Shown here piece after piece: positions 38,121 through 46,544 of a DNA stretch of 64,000 nt. The stretch covers positions 9,998 to 73,997 of the forward strand of contig JAFGBW010000103.1 in assembly GCA_016932965.1 (NCBI GenBank), written 5' to 3'. Origin of the DNA: Candidatus Auribacterota bacterium (GTDB lineage Bacteria > Auribacterota > JAFGBW01). The translations under genes were made by a program, and so were the position numbers. Position 1 is the first letter of the stretch. Every line of letters begins with the position of its first letter. A model generated the notes under the pieces. That model had not been told where the DNA came from. It saw nothing but the letters and a program-made list of their open reading frames with translations, and searched no databases.

Positions 38121-40976
38121 ATGCGCAGATGGATTTATATTGTACTGCTTTTATTCTGTCTGTCCGGAGTCGCTTTTTTTTATCCTTCACTTGAAAAAGC
38201 CTGGTTCTATGTCCGGCTGGAATATCTGGATACTCCTCCGGAATGGTTCAAGGGAAAAGGGGATGGCGCGGTCAGCCTTGCTGAAGACTTTCTGAGTTCT
38301 TCCGAGAATGTTCAGAACATCAAGGGACTTGAATTATCGGTCCATCTTTCTTCCCCCCGGCTGGCTCCCCTGGTGATTCCTCTCATTAAGTCCGAAGACC
38401 GGGCGGTTTCAGAACTGGCTTTGACATCCTTAGGGAACATGGCATCGGCGGACCTTATCCCTCCTTTGTCCGCGATGGCTAAAACAACGGATATCCGGAC
38501 CCGTCTGGGTGTATTACAGGCTTTGTCCCAAATCAAAACAGGAAAAGACCTCTCCGCGGTTCTGGCTGCATTTATGAATGACCATAGCTGGATTGTCCGC
38601 CTGGTTCTGTCTGATGAAATATTCTTTCATAAGGGAAAGGATACAGTCAGGGTGTTGAGGAGCCTGGTTTCCGATGATTATTTCGAAGTGGCTTTCAATG
38701 CGGCTTTAAATCTGGCTGAGATGGGTGAAGATAAGATTTTTTCCGATATTTTTTCCCATCTCAAAACTGATCAAAGCTGGATCGACCAGTTTAAAGCCAT
38801 CCGGCTGATCACCCTTTTTCCGGAAAAACTGGTGAGTTACCTTGTGGCCCGTTATGTCGGAAACACCTATCCTTTTTTGGCCGTGGCAGCTCTTGAATGG
38901 ATGATGGTCAAAGGGGATGAAAGGGATTTTGCCCTGATTGTCAGGGAAACCAATGATAAACCGGAAGGGGTCGTCAAATCGGTTTCCCTGAAAGCATTGG
39001 CACGACTGGCCCCCCTCACGACTAAAAAGGACCAGGTGATACTGACGCTCATGAAATTTTTACGTGTCAAGAATCAGGAAACCGTTGCAGCCGCATTGGA
39101 GGGCCTGAGGATATTGAAAGCCTCCATTGCCGGAACTGAAATATTGCCTTTCACGGAGAATGATTTTTTGGAATTGAGCGCTGAGGCCATTTTGACTCTG
39201 GGCTCTTTTGCAGATCCGAAATACCTTCCTGTTTTGATCAAGCAGATATTTAGCGAGCATTCGGTTCGCAGAAAGGCCGCCTATCTGGGATTATTGTATT
39301 ATAACGAATTGCCTTCTTCCCTGGACCTGAAGCAAATAAAAAACTGCGCCAATTGTGATGAGGTTGAATCGCTTGGACTGTTTTTATTGTTTCATGCCCC
39401 TTTAAAAGGAGGCGAGATTTTATTGAGCCAATACCGCTCTGCTGAAAATCAGGAAGTGAAAATAACAATTCTGGAACTCTTGTCCGTATTCAATGACAAG
39501 GTTACCAATCTGGATCTGTTGAAATTGCTTTCCGCTCCTGAGATAACGAGCTGGGAAAAAGCCAAAAATATCATGGACCGTTCCCTCTTTAAACTGGATA
39601 CTTCCGCTGTCATCGAGGGATTTTCCTTCTACCGAGGCCGTCAGGTTAAAGACGTTCAGTATTCGGTCTTTTCCTTTCAATCCGCTTCCGAATCCATCTG
39701 GAATCAGAAGGATGTTCTCTATTTGAAAGGAGCTCAGGGGTCACAAGGGAAGGTGGAAGGTGTTCTATTGCATGAAGATGCGGGCTCTTACTACGTTTCA
39801 ACTACGATTGAAGAAGTGATCCAACTGGAAAAAAATCTTGTTTCGTCAACGCGTTTTTCCCTTTTATACGAATTATGGAAACTGAAGAAGAAACTGATTT
39901 TTTATCAGGAATGGTTTGACGAGGCTTTGGAAAGAAAATTTTTTGATGCAGCGGGCTATCTTCTGCAGAAGGCGCTGGTCCGGATTGAAATATTGAACGC
40001 GGAAACTGCTCATCATCCTGTGACACGGGAGGCTTTGACTGAGATGCAGGAAGTCTGGAAAACCAATGCCCTCCGGTTCGAACAGCTTTTAAAGGAAACC
40101 AATCAGGTCAGGTTTGCCGGCCGATATCTCACGCAAAATGAGGCGGTTGCCAGGGAACTAGAGGAGAAATTCAAAGGAGAGGCTGAAAAGAGGAAAAAAC
40201 AGGCGGAAGAAATTTTCAGCCGGGGCCAGACACTCATGGAGTCGCAGGAATGGGAAAAAGCCATATCGAAATATAAACAAACGCTGGAGATATGGCCTTT
40301 TCATTCTGAAGCCATGAAACAGATCGGAATCGCTTACGCCACTCTTGGGGAATATGACAAGGCGCTTTCATTTTATATGGAAATGAAAAAGAAATTTCCC
40401 AGTGATGTGAACGTCATGAACAGCATGTCACTTGTGTATCGTCTCAAGGAAGACAATGAAAACGCGTTGAAGTGTCTGACGCAGGAAATCGAGATTGACC
40501 CGTCTCTTTACCGGGGATATGAAGATGCATCAGATGTCCTGGTTAAAATGGACCGTCTTGACGATGCGGAAGAGCTTCTGGAAGCTGGGGTGAAAACCGT
40601 GAAGGATTCCCATTCCCTGTATTTCAAACTGGCTAAACTGGTTTTTAAGCAAAAGGAAATCGATAAGGCCTTGGAGTATCTTCAGATATGCCTGAAATTC
40701 AAACCGGATTGGGTCGAAGCACTGACTTATCAGGGATATGTCTATTTTGCTGCCGGAAAAAATGAGGCGGCTGTTTCCATACTTAAAAAAGCCATAGCGT
40801 ATGATCTGGCCAATATCCCGGCACGTCTCACTCTCGCAGATGTTTATCAGAGCCTGGGTAAGACAAGGGAAGCTACGATGGAGTTAACCAAAGTGCTGGC
40901 AATAGATCCCAATAATGAAGAGGCAAAAAGTATTCTCGATTCGATCTCGAACGAAGACAAGAGGAAAGGAAGATAG
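38121..40976 (+). CDS. Membrane-anchored HEAT and TPR repeat protein
   Basis: The product has 951 residues with one N-terminal signal anchor (WIYIVLLLFCLSGVAFFY). Residues 70-480 form an array of HEAT-like helical pairs (RAVSELALTSLGNMASADLI, VRLVLSDEIFF). A coiled-coil linker follows (residues 670-710, EELEEKFKGEAEKRKKQ). Residues 705-945 contain about six TPR units (EWEKAISKYKQTLEIWP, GEYDKALSFYMEMKK, IDKALEYLQICLKFKP). It is a large scaffold for protein contacts, probably at the inner membrane facing the periplasm. No enzymatic motif. Confidence 0.85.
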   Translation: MRRWIYIVLLLFCLSGVAFFYPSLEKAWFYVRLEYLDTPPEWFKGKGDGAVSLAEDFLSSSENVQNIKGLELSVHLSSPRLAPLVIPLIKSEDRAVSELALTSLGNMASADLIPPLSAMAKTTDIRTRLGVLQALSQIKTGKDLSAVLAAFMNDHSWIVRLVLSDEIFFHKGKDTVRVLRSLVSDDYFEVAFNAALNLAEMGEDKIFSDIFSHLKTDQSWIDQFKAIRLITLFPEKLVSYLVARYVGNTYPFLAVAALEWMMVKGDERDFALIVRETNDKPEGVVKSVSLKALARLAPLTTKKDQVILTLMKFLRVKNQETVAAALEGLRILKASIAGTEILPFTENDFLELSAEAILTLGSFADPKYLPVLIKQIFSEHSVRRKAAYLGLLYYNELPSSLDLKQIKNCANCDEVESLGLFLLFHAPLKGGEILLSQYRSAENQEVKITILELLSVFNDKVTNLDLLKLLSAPEITSWEKAKNIMDRSLFKLDTSAVIEGFSFYRGRQVKDVQYSVFSFQSASESIWNQKDVLYLKGAQGSQGKVEGVLLHEDAGSYYVSTTIEEVIQLEKNLVSSTRFSLLYELWKLKKKLIFYQEWFDEALERKFFDAAGYLLQKALVRIEILNAETAHHPVTREALTEMQEVWKTNALRFEQLLKETNQVRFAGRYLTQNEAVARELEEKFKGEAEKRKKQAEEIFSRGQTLMESQEWEKAISKYKQTLEIWPFHSEAMKQIGIAYATLGEYDKALSFYMEMKKKFPSDVNVMNSMSLVYRLKEDNENALKCLTQEIEIDPSLYRGYEDASDVLVKMDRLDDAEELLEAGVKTVKDSHSLYFKLAKLVFKQKEIDKALEYLQICLKFKPDWVEALTYQGYVYFAAGKNEAAVSILKKAIAYDLANIPARLTLADVYQSLGKTREATMELTKVLAIDPNNEEAKSILDSISNEDKRKGR

Positions 40977-40984
40977 GGGGATAA

Positions 40985-41020
40985 CAATTGAGAATTAAGA
41001 ATTTAGAATTATGAATTGAG
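40985..41020. repeat. AATTGAGAATTAAGAATT-type repeat
   Basis: CAATTGAGAATTAAGAATTT and then AGAATTATGAATTGAG form an imperfect short array after the HEAT/TPR gene, related to the one at 21741. Confidence 0.5.
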
Positions 41021-41042
41021 AGCGGGGGAGGTATGTTCTTTC

Positions 41043-41948
41043 ATGAAACTATTTGACGGAGCCGTATTTAATAGCAATGGCATGAAGAGATTTTTTTATT
41101 TTTTTTTATTCTATTTGTTCAGTTTTATTGTGACAGCGGATGAGGCTGTTTGTGTTTTTGTCAGTATTTTGCCGCAGAAATATTTCGTGGAAAAAATCGG
41201 TCAAAAAAGGGTCAAAGTTTCCGTTCTGGTTCAACCGGGTTATGAGCCGCATTCATATGAGCCAAAGCCAAGGCAGATGATGGAACTGGCTGCTGCCAGG
41301 ATCTATTTTGCTATTGGTTTTCCTTTCGAGCAGACCTGGCTGTCCAAGTTTCGGTCAGTCAATCCTTCCATGCTCATTGTACAAACAGATGAAGGGATCC
41401 GGAAAGTCCCTTCTGTCCATCACGAACAAGCAGGCGAAAAGGGGGAAAATGAAGTGTTGGATCCCCATATCTGGCTTTCTCCGGTTTTGGTCCGGAAACA
41501 GGCCTTAACGATCAAAAATGCGCTGATCAGAGCCGATCCTATGCATCAGGATCAATATGAATCCAATTTCAGACAATTTGACAATGAATTGAGCGGTTTA
41601 CACCAGGAATTCAAAAGGATTTTCAGCGAGGGTACATTAAAGAACAGGGCTTTTCTGGTCTATCATCCGTCATGGGGATATTTTGCCAGGGATTATCATT
41701 TGGATCAGATCCCCATTGAACAGGAAGGCAAAGAGCCCAAGCCTCAATATCTGGAACAGCTGATCATCCGTTCCAGAACGCTCGGAATCAAGGTTGTTTT
41801 GATCCAGCCTGAATATTCCGTGAAGATGGCGCAGACCATTGCTTCCGCGACCGGGGCGAAAGTGATTACAGCAGATGTCATGAGCGAAAATTGGGGTGAA
41901 AATCTGAAAAAAGTGTCCCGGGAGTTACAAGCTGCTATGCAGGAATAA
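41043..41948 (+). CDS. ZnuA-like metal ABC transporter substrate-binding protein
   Basis: The product has about 301 residues from the ATG at 41043, which has GGGGGAGG 11 bases upstream; an internal ATG at 41082 directly precedes the hydrophobic signal core. It binds zinc or manganese in the periplasm. Likely ligands are H in YEPHSYEPKP, H in DPHIWLSP, H in YHPSWGYFARDYHL and D in ITADVMSENWG near the end. The histidine-rich loop is short. No ATPase or permease gene is adjacent, so the partner genes must be elsewhere. Confidence 0.85.
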   Translation: MKLFDGAVFNSNGMKRFFYFFLFYLFSFIVTADEAVCVFVSILPQKYFVEKIGQKRVKVSVLVQPGYEPHSYEPKPRQMMELAAARIYFAIGFPFEQTWLSKFRSVNPSMLIVQTDEGIRKVPSVHHEQAGEKGENEVLDPHIWLSPVLVRKQALTIKNALIRADPMHQDQYESNFRQFDNELSGLHQEFKRIFSEGTLKNRAFLVYHPSWGYFARDYHLDQIPIEQEGKEPKPQYLEQLIIRSRTLGIKVVLIQPEYSVKMAQTIASATGAKVITADVMSENWGENLKKVSRELQAAMQE

Positions 41949-42093
41949 GCTCCCGCTGATGAATCCAAGGACTAGGGAATGAGGGATGAACTCGCCGGCT
42001 TCATCCCCCTTTGTTTGCAGCGGCGGAAGGGCTGAAAAAACAGTCCGGATGCATCTCAATTTTTATTGGTTTGTACACCCCGCCACGGATTTT

Positions 42094-42735
42094 TCATCCT
42101 GGACCGCCTCGTGAGATACGCAGCAGATGGTTTTTCCATGAAATCCGTTTTTCCTTAGTCAGGCGATGGAGAAGCCGCGATAAGGTTTCAGGATTGGTGC
42201 CGATGGCAGAGGACAGGTCTTTCTTGGAAATGGGAATGGAGTACAGGTCTTTCTTCCCGTATTGTTCCTCCAGGAAGCTGAAAAATCTGCCTTCCACGTC
42301 CCGGGCAGTCAGGTAAAGGATCCGTCTTGTCAGATAACGCTGTTTTTCCATAAGCATCCGGATGAATTCATTCCGGAATTTTTCCTGGTTCAACAGATGC
42401 CGGAATTTCATTTTAGGCAGGAAAAAGACAAAGCTTTCCTTCAGACATACAGCACTCACCGGATAATTTTCCTTTTCAAACAAGGTCACTTCGGCAAAGA
42501 TTTCTCCGGGCTGGATCATCTTGATAACAGCCTCTTTTCCATCGGGTGTAGTTTTGTAAAGGCGGATGCTTCCTGAGGCCAGAAGAAACGCCCCGTTTCC
42601 TGAATCCTCCTCCAGGAAAAGATGTCCGTTTTTTCTGAATTTTTTACCCATGCAGATGGAACTGAGCAATTGTTTGCTTTGTTCAGAAAGCCCGTCGAAT
42701 AACTCGACTTTTTTTAATATTTCATAGGCATTCAT
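42094..42735 (-). CDS. Crp/Fnr-family transcription regulator
   Basis: The product has 213 residues from the ATG at 42735. The N-terminal cyclic-nucleotide-binding-type barrel (residues 1-110) is followed by a dimer helix and a winged helix-turn-helix (ISKKDLSSAIGTNPETLSRL, residues 169-188). Recognition-helix residues E183, S186 and R187 match the FNR pattern E--SR that reads TTGA. The N-terminus has one cysteine, not the four of the FNR [4Fe-4S] sensor, so another signal (NO, CO, heme or oxidant, as in DNR/HcpR relatives) is likelier. It is divergent from a ferredoxin gene with an FNR-like box between them. Confidence 0.92.
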   Translation of the reverse strand: MNAYEILKKVELFDGLSEQSKQLLSSICMGKKFRKNGHLFLEEDSGNGAFLLASGSIRLYKTTPDGKEAVIKMIQPGEIFAEVTLFEKENYPVSAVCLKESFVFFLPKMKFRHLLNQEKFRNEFIRMLMEKQRYLTRRILYLTARDVEGRFFSFLEEQYGKKDLYSIPISKKDLSSAIGTNPETLSRLLHRLTKEKRISWKNHLLRISRGGPG

Positions 42736-42749
42736 CAATCTTCGCTTTC

Positions 42750-42763
42750 TTGACCTGCATCAA
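42750..42763. promoter_or_regulatory. FNR-type operator
   Basis: TTGAC-CTGC-ATCAA matches the FNR/DNR consensus TTGAT-N4-ATCAA at 9 of 10 positions. It lies in the 81-bp divergent gap, 14 bases upstream of the regulator ATG and 53 bases upstream of the ferredoxin ATG. Its position suits autoregulation and control of the ferredoxin gene. Confidence 0.7.
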
Positions 42764-42816
42764 GGTTTATTCAATACCCGTTGTTATTATATAGAAATAG
42801 AATGAGGAGAGAAATC

Positions 42817-43665
42817 ATGAAAAGAAAAATTATCCACATCGATGAAAACAAATGCACCGGATGCGGCGAATGTATTCCGGCTTGTCCTGAAGGAGCCATT
42901 CAGATTATTGACGGTAAGGCCATTTTGGTCAGCGACCTTTTTTGCGACGGACTGGGTTCGTGCCTGGGCCATTGTCCTGAAGGAGCGATTCATGTTGAAG
43001 AACGGGAGGCGGAAGCTTATGACGAGGAAAAAACCATGTCCAATATCGTCAAACAGGGAAAATCAGTCGTTCATGCCCATATCCAACATCTTAAAGAGCA
43101 TGGTGATGAGGTCCATTTCCAGGAAGCGCTGAATTTTCTTAAACAGAATAAAATGGAGATTCCCCATGAGGAAAACATCCAGTTACAATCCCATTCGCAT
43201 TCAGGCTGCCCCGGTTCCATGATGAAGGATTATTCCCAAAAGAAGGATGAAAGGCTCAAGGAAGATGGAAAACGAGGATCTCATTTGCTGCAATGGCCGG
43301 TTCAGATGCATCTGATCTCTCCTGCAGCGCCGTATTTTAAAAGGAAAGACCTCTTACTCGCCGCGGATTGTACCGCTTTTACCGTGGGTGATTTTCATAA
43401 GGATTGCCTTCAGGGAAAGAGCCTCTGTATTGCCTGTCCTAAACTGGATTCCGGCCGGGAAATCTATATTGGAAAAATCCGGGAACTCATTGATGAGGCA
43501 CAAATCAATACCCTGACCGTCATGATCATGGAGGTTCCCTGCTGCGGAGGACTTCTTCAACTGGCCTTGGAAGCGGTCTCCAAGGCAAAAAGAAAGATTC
43601 CCATTAAAGAAATCGTGGTTGGAATTCAGGGGGACATTCTGTCTGAAGACTGGGTGGGTACATGA
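42817..43665 (+). CDS. Two-cluster 4Fe-4S ferredoxin-type protein
   Basis: The product has 282 residues from the ATG at 42817, with GAGGAGA six bases upstream. The first cluster is CTGCGECIPACPEG (C13, C16, C19, C23), the second CDGLGSCLGHCPEG. A longer C-terminal part has further cysteines (ADCTAFTVGDFHKDC, LCIACPKLDS, MEVPCCGGL). This is a recognised family in anaerobes, thought to act in electron transfer or redox defence. It is divergent from the Crp/Fnr gene and probably its target. Confidence 0.9.
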   Translation: MKRKIIHIDENKCTGCGECIPACPEGAIQIIDGKAILVSDLFCDGLGSCLGHCPEGAIHVEEREAEAYDEEKTMSNIVKQGKSVVHAHIQHLKEHGDEVHFQEALNFLKQNKMEIPHEENIQLQSHSHSGCPGSMMKDYSQKKDERLKEDGKRGSHLLQWPVQMHLISPAAPYFKRKDLLLAADCTAFTVGDFHKDCLQGKSLCIACPKLDSGREIYIGKIRELIDEAQINTLTVMIMEVPCCGGLLQLALEAVSKAKRKIPIKEIVVGIQGDILSEDWVGT

Positions 43666-43673
43666 AAACAATG

Positions 43674-43780
43674 AATTAATCCGGTAAACCACCCCAAGAG
43701 GATTTGAACCAGCCAAGTTGTTTGACAATTCCGGAAATTTTAAAAAAGAAATAATTTCATCACAGAGAACACAGAGATTT
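43674..43780 (+). repeat. Dispersed repeat element, copy D (left part only)
   Basis: AATTAATCCGGTAAACCACC, GGATTTGAACCAGCCAAG and the first arm ATCACAGAGAACACAGAG are present; the second arm and right end are missing. It occupies the first third of the 325-bp gap between the ferredoxin and receiver genes. The rest of the gap shows nothing recognisable. Confidence 0.75.
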
Positions 43781-43990
43781 ATAAAACAAATCTTCTGATT
43801 CCTTTAATTGCCTTCAGTATATTTACTTCTTATCCGTTTGAGGCTTTCATTTATCATGGCGGTATTTTATTCTCATGGCCCCATTTTTTCTCAATAAAGA
43901 ACAGCTTCTTTTGATCTGGAATGAAATTGTGCTTGAATCTTTCTTCTGCGCAGGTTAAATTCTCTTTAAATCATGAATCTTGGAAGAAGC

Positions 43991-44404
43991 ATGAAACAAA
44001 AAATTTTAATCCTGGAAGAGGATCCGTCGCTTCGCTATCTGTTGAAGATGCATCTGGAAGCCGCTGAATATGAAGTCACGGTTGCGTCTCATTTGTCTGA
44101 ATGCCTGAATGTATGCAAAAGTATCAAACCCGTGCTGATATTAATGGAACTGCGGAGTACGGATAAATCTTTTTCAGCTTTTTTCCCCGAAATCAAAAAC
44201 AATCCTTCCATCTATGGAATCCCTGTTATCGTGGGTATTACCACGAATGAGGAAAGTGAGTTCATCGCCTCTTATTTGAAGGTAAAAGGAGAAATTGATT
44301 CCGTATTTAGAAAACCTTTTGAGTTTGAAGATCTGAACCGGGAGGTAACAAAGCTTCTTACAGGTGTCAGGGGTAGGACACAAACGGGCACAGGTAAAAA
44401 ATAG
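43991..44404 (+). CDS. Degenerate response-regulator receiver protein
   Basis: The product has 137 residues from the ATG at 43991; an in-frame ATG 18 bases earlier is possible. It is a single CheY-like receiver. The acidic pair E10-D11 (LEEDPSLRYLL) and the lysine of FRKPF are conserved, but the phosphoacceptor position at the end of strand 3 is glutamate E53 (VLILMELRS). Phosphorylation is therefore unlikely; a Glu may imitate the phosphorylated state. It is followed by an MshEN-CheX fusion, 68 bases away. Confidence 0.85.
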   Translation: MKQKILILEEDPSLRYLLKMHLEAAEYEVTVASHLSECLNVCKSIKPVLILMELRSTDKSFSAFFPEIKNNPSIYGIPVIVGITTNEESEFIASYLKVKGEIDSVFRKPFEFEDLNREVTKLLTGVRGRTQTGTGKK

Positions 44405-44472
44405 TCAGATAGCTTAACCGGAAAAGATATATTCTCCACATAACGATACGCCGGATAAGGGGTCAGGAAGAC

Positions 44473-45324
44473 ATGGATATTAAATTTTTCGGCCAGTATT
44501 TATTGGAAAAAAACATCATTACTAAAGTCCAGCTTCTGGAGGCAATCACACTCCAGACCAATACCAATATTTCTTTGCCCATTCTCGCTGTCAAATTGGG
44601 TTATATCGACAAGTCCGCTCATGATAAGATCCAGCAATATCAGATCAGAAATAATCTGAGCTTCATCGAGGCAGCCAAACAACTGCAACTTATCTCTTCT
44701 GAAAAACTCGAACATCTCATTGCGAGACAAGTTTCCAATAATATCCTTCTGGGAGAAGCCCTTGTCAGAAAAAATATTCTTTCCCAGGAACAGGTTGACG
44801 AGCATTTCCGCCGTTTCAGGACAGAACAGTCTGCACTGGAACTGGAAATATTGAGTTCCATCTCATCCCACCACTATGGAGATATCATCGGTGCGTCGCT
44901 GCAGTCTTCCGTGAATCTGTTCCGTTACGCCATGGATGTTCAGCCCAGGATCGGGGCTTTTTATACCCATACTAGCAGCAGCTCTGATCAATACCCCTGG
45001 GTTGCTTTTCAGTCTCTGCAGGGAGATTATAATTTCACCTTTCATCTTTATGTGACTGAACCGCTTATATGTCAGATAGCTTCCTCACTGGTTCAAAGAA
45101 GGGTGGATGATATCAATGAATTGTCTCTGGATGCCATGAAGGAATTTGTCAATACCATTGTCGGATATATCTGCACCACGCTTTCCATTAAAAATATAAA
45201 GGAAGAACCGACGCTGCCTGAAATCGAACGAACGGAAAAAATGATCAAAACGAATGAAATGGTAAAATTGGTGCTGCGTTTTCCTGAAGAAGTCGTTGAA
45301 ATAGGGATCATCTTTCACGAGTAA
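44473..45324 (+). CDS. MshEN-like / CheX-like phosphatase fusion protein
   Basis: The product has 283 residues. The N-terminal 120 residues contain repeated helical units (FGQYLLEKNIITKVQLLEAI, LPILAVKLGYIDKSAHDKI, LLGEALVRKNILSQEQVDEH) like the N-domain of GspE/PilB-type ATPases (MshEN, a c-di-GMP-binding module in some proteins). The C-terminal half resembles CheX/CheC phosphatases and keeps the D-x3-E-x2-N motif (D220, E224, N227 in LDAMKEFVNTIVG). It would remove phosphate from a receiver, perhaps in response to c-di-GMP. The GspE link is by pattern and not certain. Confidence 0.75.
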   Translation: MDIKFFGQYLLEKNIITKVQLLEAITLQTNTNISLPILAVKLGYIDKSAHDKIQQYQIRNNLSFIEAAKQLQLISSEKLEHLIARQVSNNILLGEALVRKNILSQEQVDEHFRRFRTEQSALELEILSSISSHHYGDIIGASLQSSVNLFRYAMDVQPRIGAFYTHTSSSSDQYPWVAFQSLQGDYNFTFHLYVTEPLICQIASSLVQRRVDDINELSLDAMKEFVNTIVGYICTTLSIKNIKEEPTLPEIERTEKMIKTNEMVKLVLRFPEEVVEIGIIFHE

Positions 45325-45340
45325 TTGAGTGTCAAATAAA

Positions 45341-45560
45341 AAAGTTTATCACGGAGGACACGAAGGAATTTAAGTTATGAGTTGGAATGATGAGATTTTA
45401 ACTCACAACTGACACTCAAAACTCTTTTTATCCTCTGTGGTAAAAAATTTTATCAACAGAATTTATCATTGATCATGCCACTTTGAGTGGTGTTATCCAT
45501 GTGGTTTGAGCTGATAACTATTTTCAATCCTCTGGCTCTGGCGGAAGTAACTGACTTGAG
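45341..45560 (+). repeat. Dispersed repeat element, copy E (left block missing)
   Basis: The arm is TTTATCACGGAGGACACGAA, then the spacer GTTATGAGTTGGAATGATGA (shared with copy C), the second arm TTATCCTCTGTGGTA, the right hairpin CCACT-TTG-AGTGG and CTGACTTGAG. It ends only 10 bases before the start of the radical SAM gene. Confidence 0.8.
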
Positions 45561-45569
45561 ATCTGTAAG

Positions 45570-46541
45570 TTGATATTTGAAGATTATTATAGCAATCTCC
45601 TTCATCATTGCGCTCTTTGTCCCAGGCAGTGCCACGCTGATCGGTTTTCTTCAAAATTGGGTTATTGCAACACGGGGGCGGTCTTTCCTGTTTCCTCGAT
45701 CTGCCTTCATCATGGTGAAGAACCGGTCATTTCCGGAAAAAGAGGCATCTGTAATATTTTTTTCAGTCATTGCAATCTCCAGTGCCGTTATTGCCAGAAT
45801 TATCAGATCAGCAGCAATGTCATTGGGGTTGGCCCAATAGTGTTGGAATTGGAGGAAATCATTACGCAACTGGAGGTGCATTTAAAAAATAAGATTACCC
45901 GAATCGGGTTTGTTTCGCCGTCCCATGTTCTGCCTCAGGTGGAAATCATCATGAAGAGGCTGCGTGAAAGGAATTGGAATCCCGTTTTTGTCTATAATAC
46001 GAACGGCTATGACAGGAGTGAACAGATACGGTCCCTGGAAGGGCGGATCCAGGTTTATCTGCCTGACCTCAAATATACGGATGGATCTGTCTCCAAAGCC
46101 TATTCGGATGCAGCCGATTATCCTTTTTATGCGAAAGAGGCCATTAAAGAGATGTTTCGTCAAAAAGGGAGTGAAATCATTCTGGATGAACAAGGAGAAA
46201 TTTTATCAGGCTTGATCATTCGCCATCTGGTTATTCCCGGGCAGGTTGAAAACAGTATAGCCTGCCTTCGTTTCATTGCAGAGGAACTTTCCCCTGATGT
46301 GTCAGTTTCCCTCATGTCCCAGTATCATCCGGTGCCGGCCACGATCAAACACAGATGTCTTGGAAGGACTCTCAACAAAGAAGAATATGCCCAAGTCAGG
46401 CATGAGCTTGAAAAACTGGGAATGCAAAACGGCTGGATCCAGGAATTGGAAAGTTCCGCCTATTATTTTCCTGATTTCAACCGGCCCCATCCGTTTGAAG
46501 AAAAAAATCACCACGGAGGACGCGGAGAGCACGGAGAATAA
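45570..46541 (+). CDS. PflX-type radical SAM protein
   Basis: The product has 323 residues from a TTG start; no ATG is available before the conserved part. A zinc-finger-like N-terminus (CALCPRQCHADR) is followed by the radical SAM cysteines in SHCNLQCRYCQNYQ (CX3CX2C). This is the COG1313/PflX group, related to pyruvate formate-lyase activating enzymes but of unproven substrate. It lies 10 bases after repeat copy E, and its last residues (from about HHGGRGEHGE) are encoded by another repeat fragment. Both ends may thus be modified by the repeat. Confidence 0.88.
   Translation: MIFEDYYSNLLHHCALCPRQCHADRFSSKLGYCNTGAVFPVSSICLHHGEEPVISGKRGICNIFFSHCNLQCRYCQNYQISSNVIGVGPIVLELEEIITQLEVHLKNKITRIGFVSPSHVLPQVEIIMKRLRERNWNPVFVYNTNGYDRSEQIRSLEGRIQVYLPDLKYTDGSVSKAYSDAADYPFYAKEAIKEMFRQKGSEIILDEQGEILSGLIIRHLVIPGQVENSIACLRFIAEELSPDVSVSLMSQYHPVPATIKHRCLGRTLNKEEYAQVRHELEKLGMQNGWIQELESSAYYFPDFNRPHPFEEKNHHGGRGEHGE
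46508..46540 (+). repeat. Repeat-arm fragment inside the end of a gene
   Basis: ATCACCACGGAGGACGCGGA and then GAGCACGGAGAA match the central arm of the dispersed element. It forms the last in-frame codons of the PflX-type gene and directly abuts the convergent Kef gene. Confidence 0.8.
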
Positions 46542-46544
46542 GAG

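Noticed and set aside
43674-43720. tRNA-like GGATTTGAACC string
   Set aside because: It resembles a T-loop but no cloverleaf can be formed; it belongs to the left block of the dispersed repeat.
10814-45560. CRISPR array
   Set aside because: The repeats are long, widely spaced and carry internal inverted repeats; there are no regularly spaced short repeats with unique spacers.
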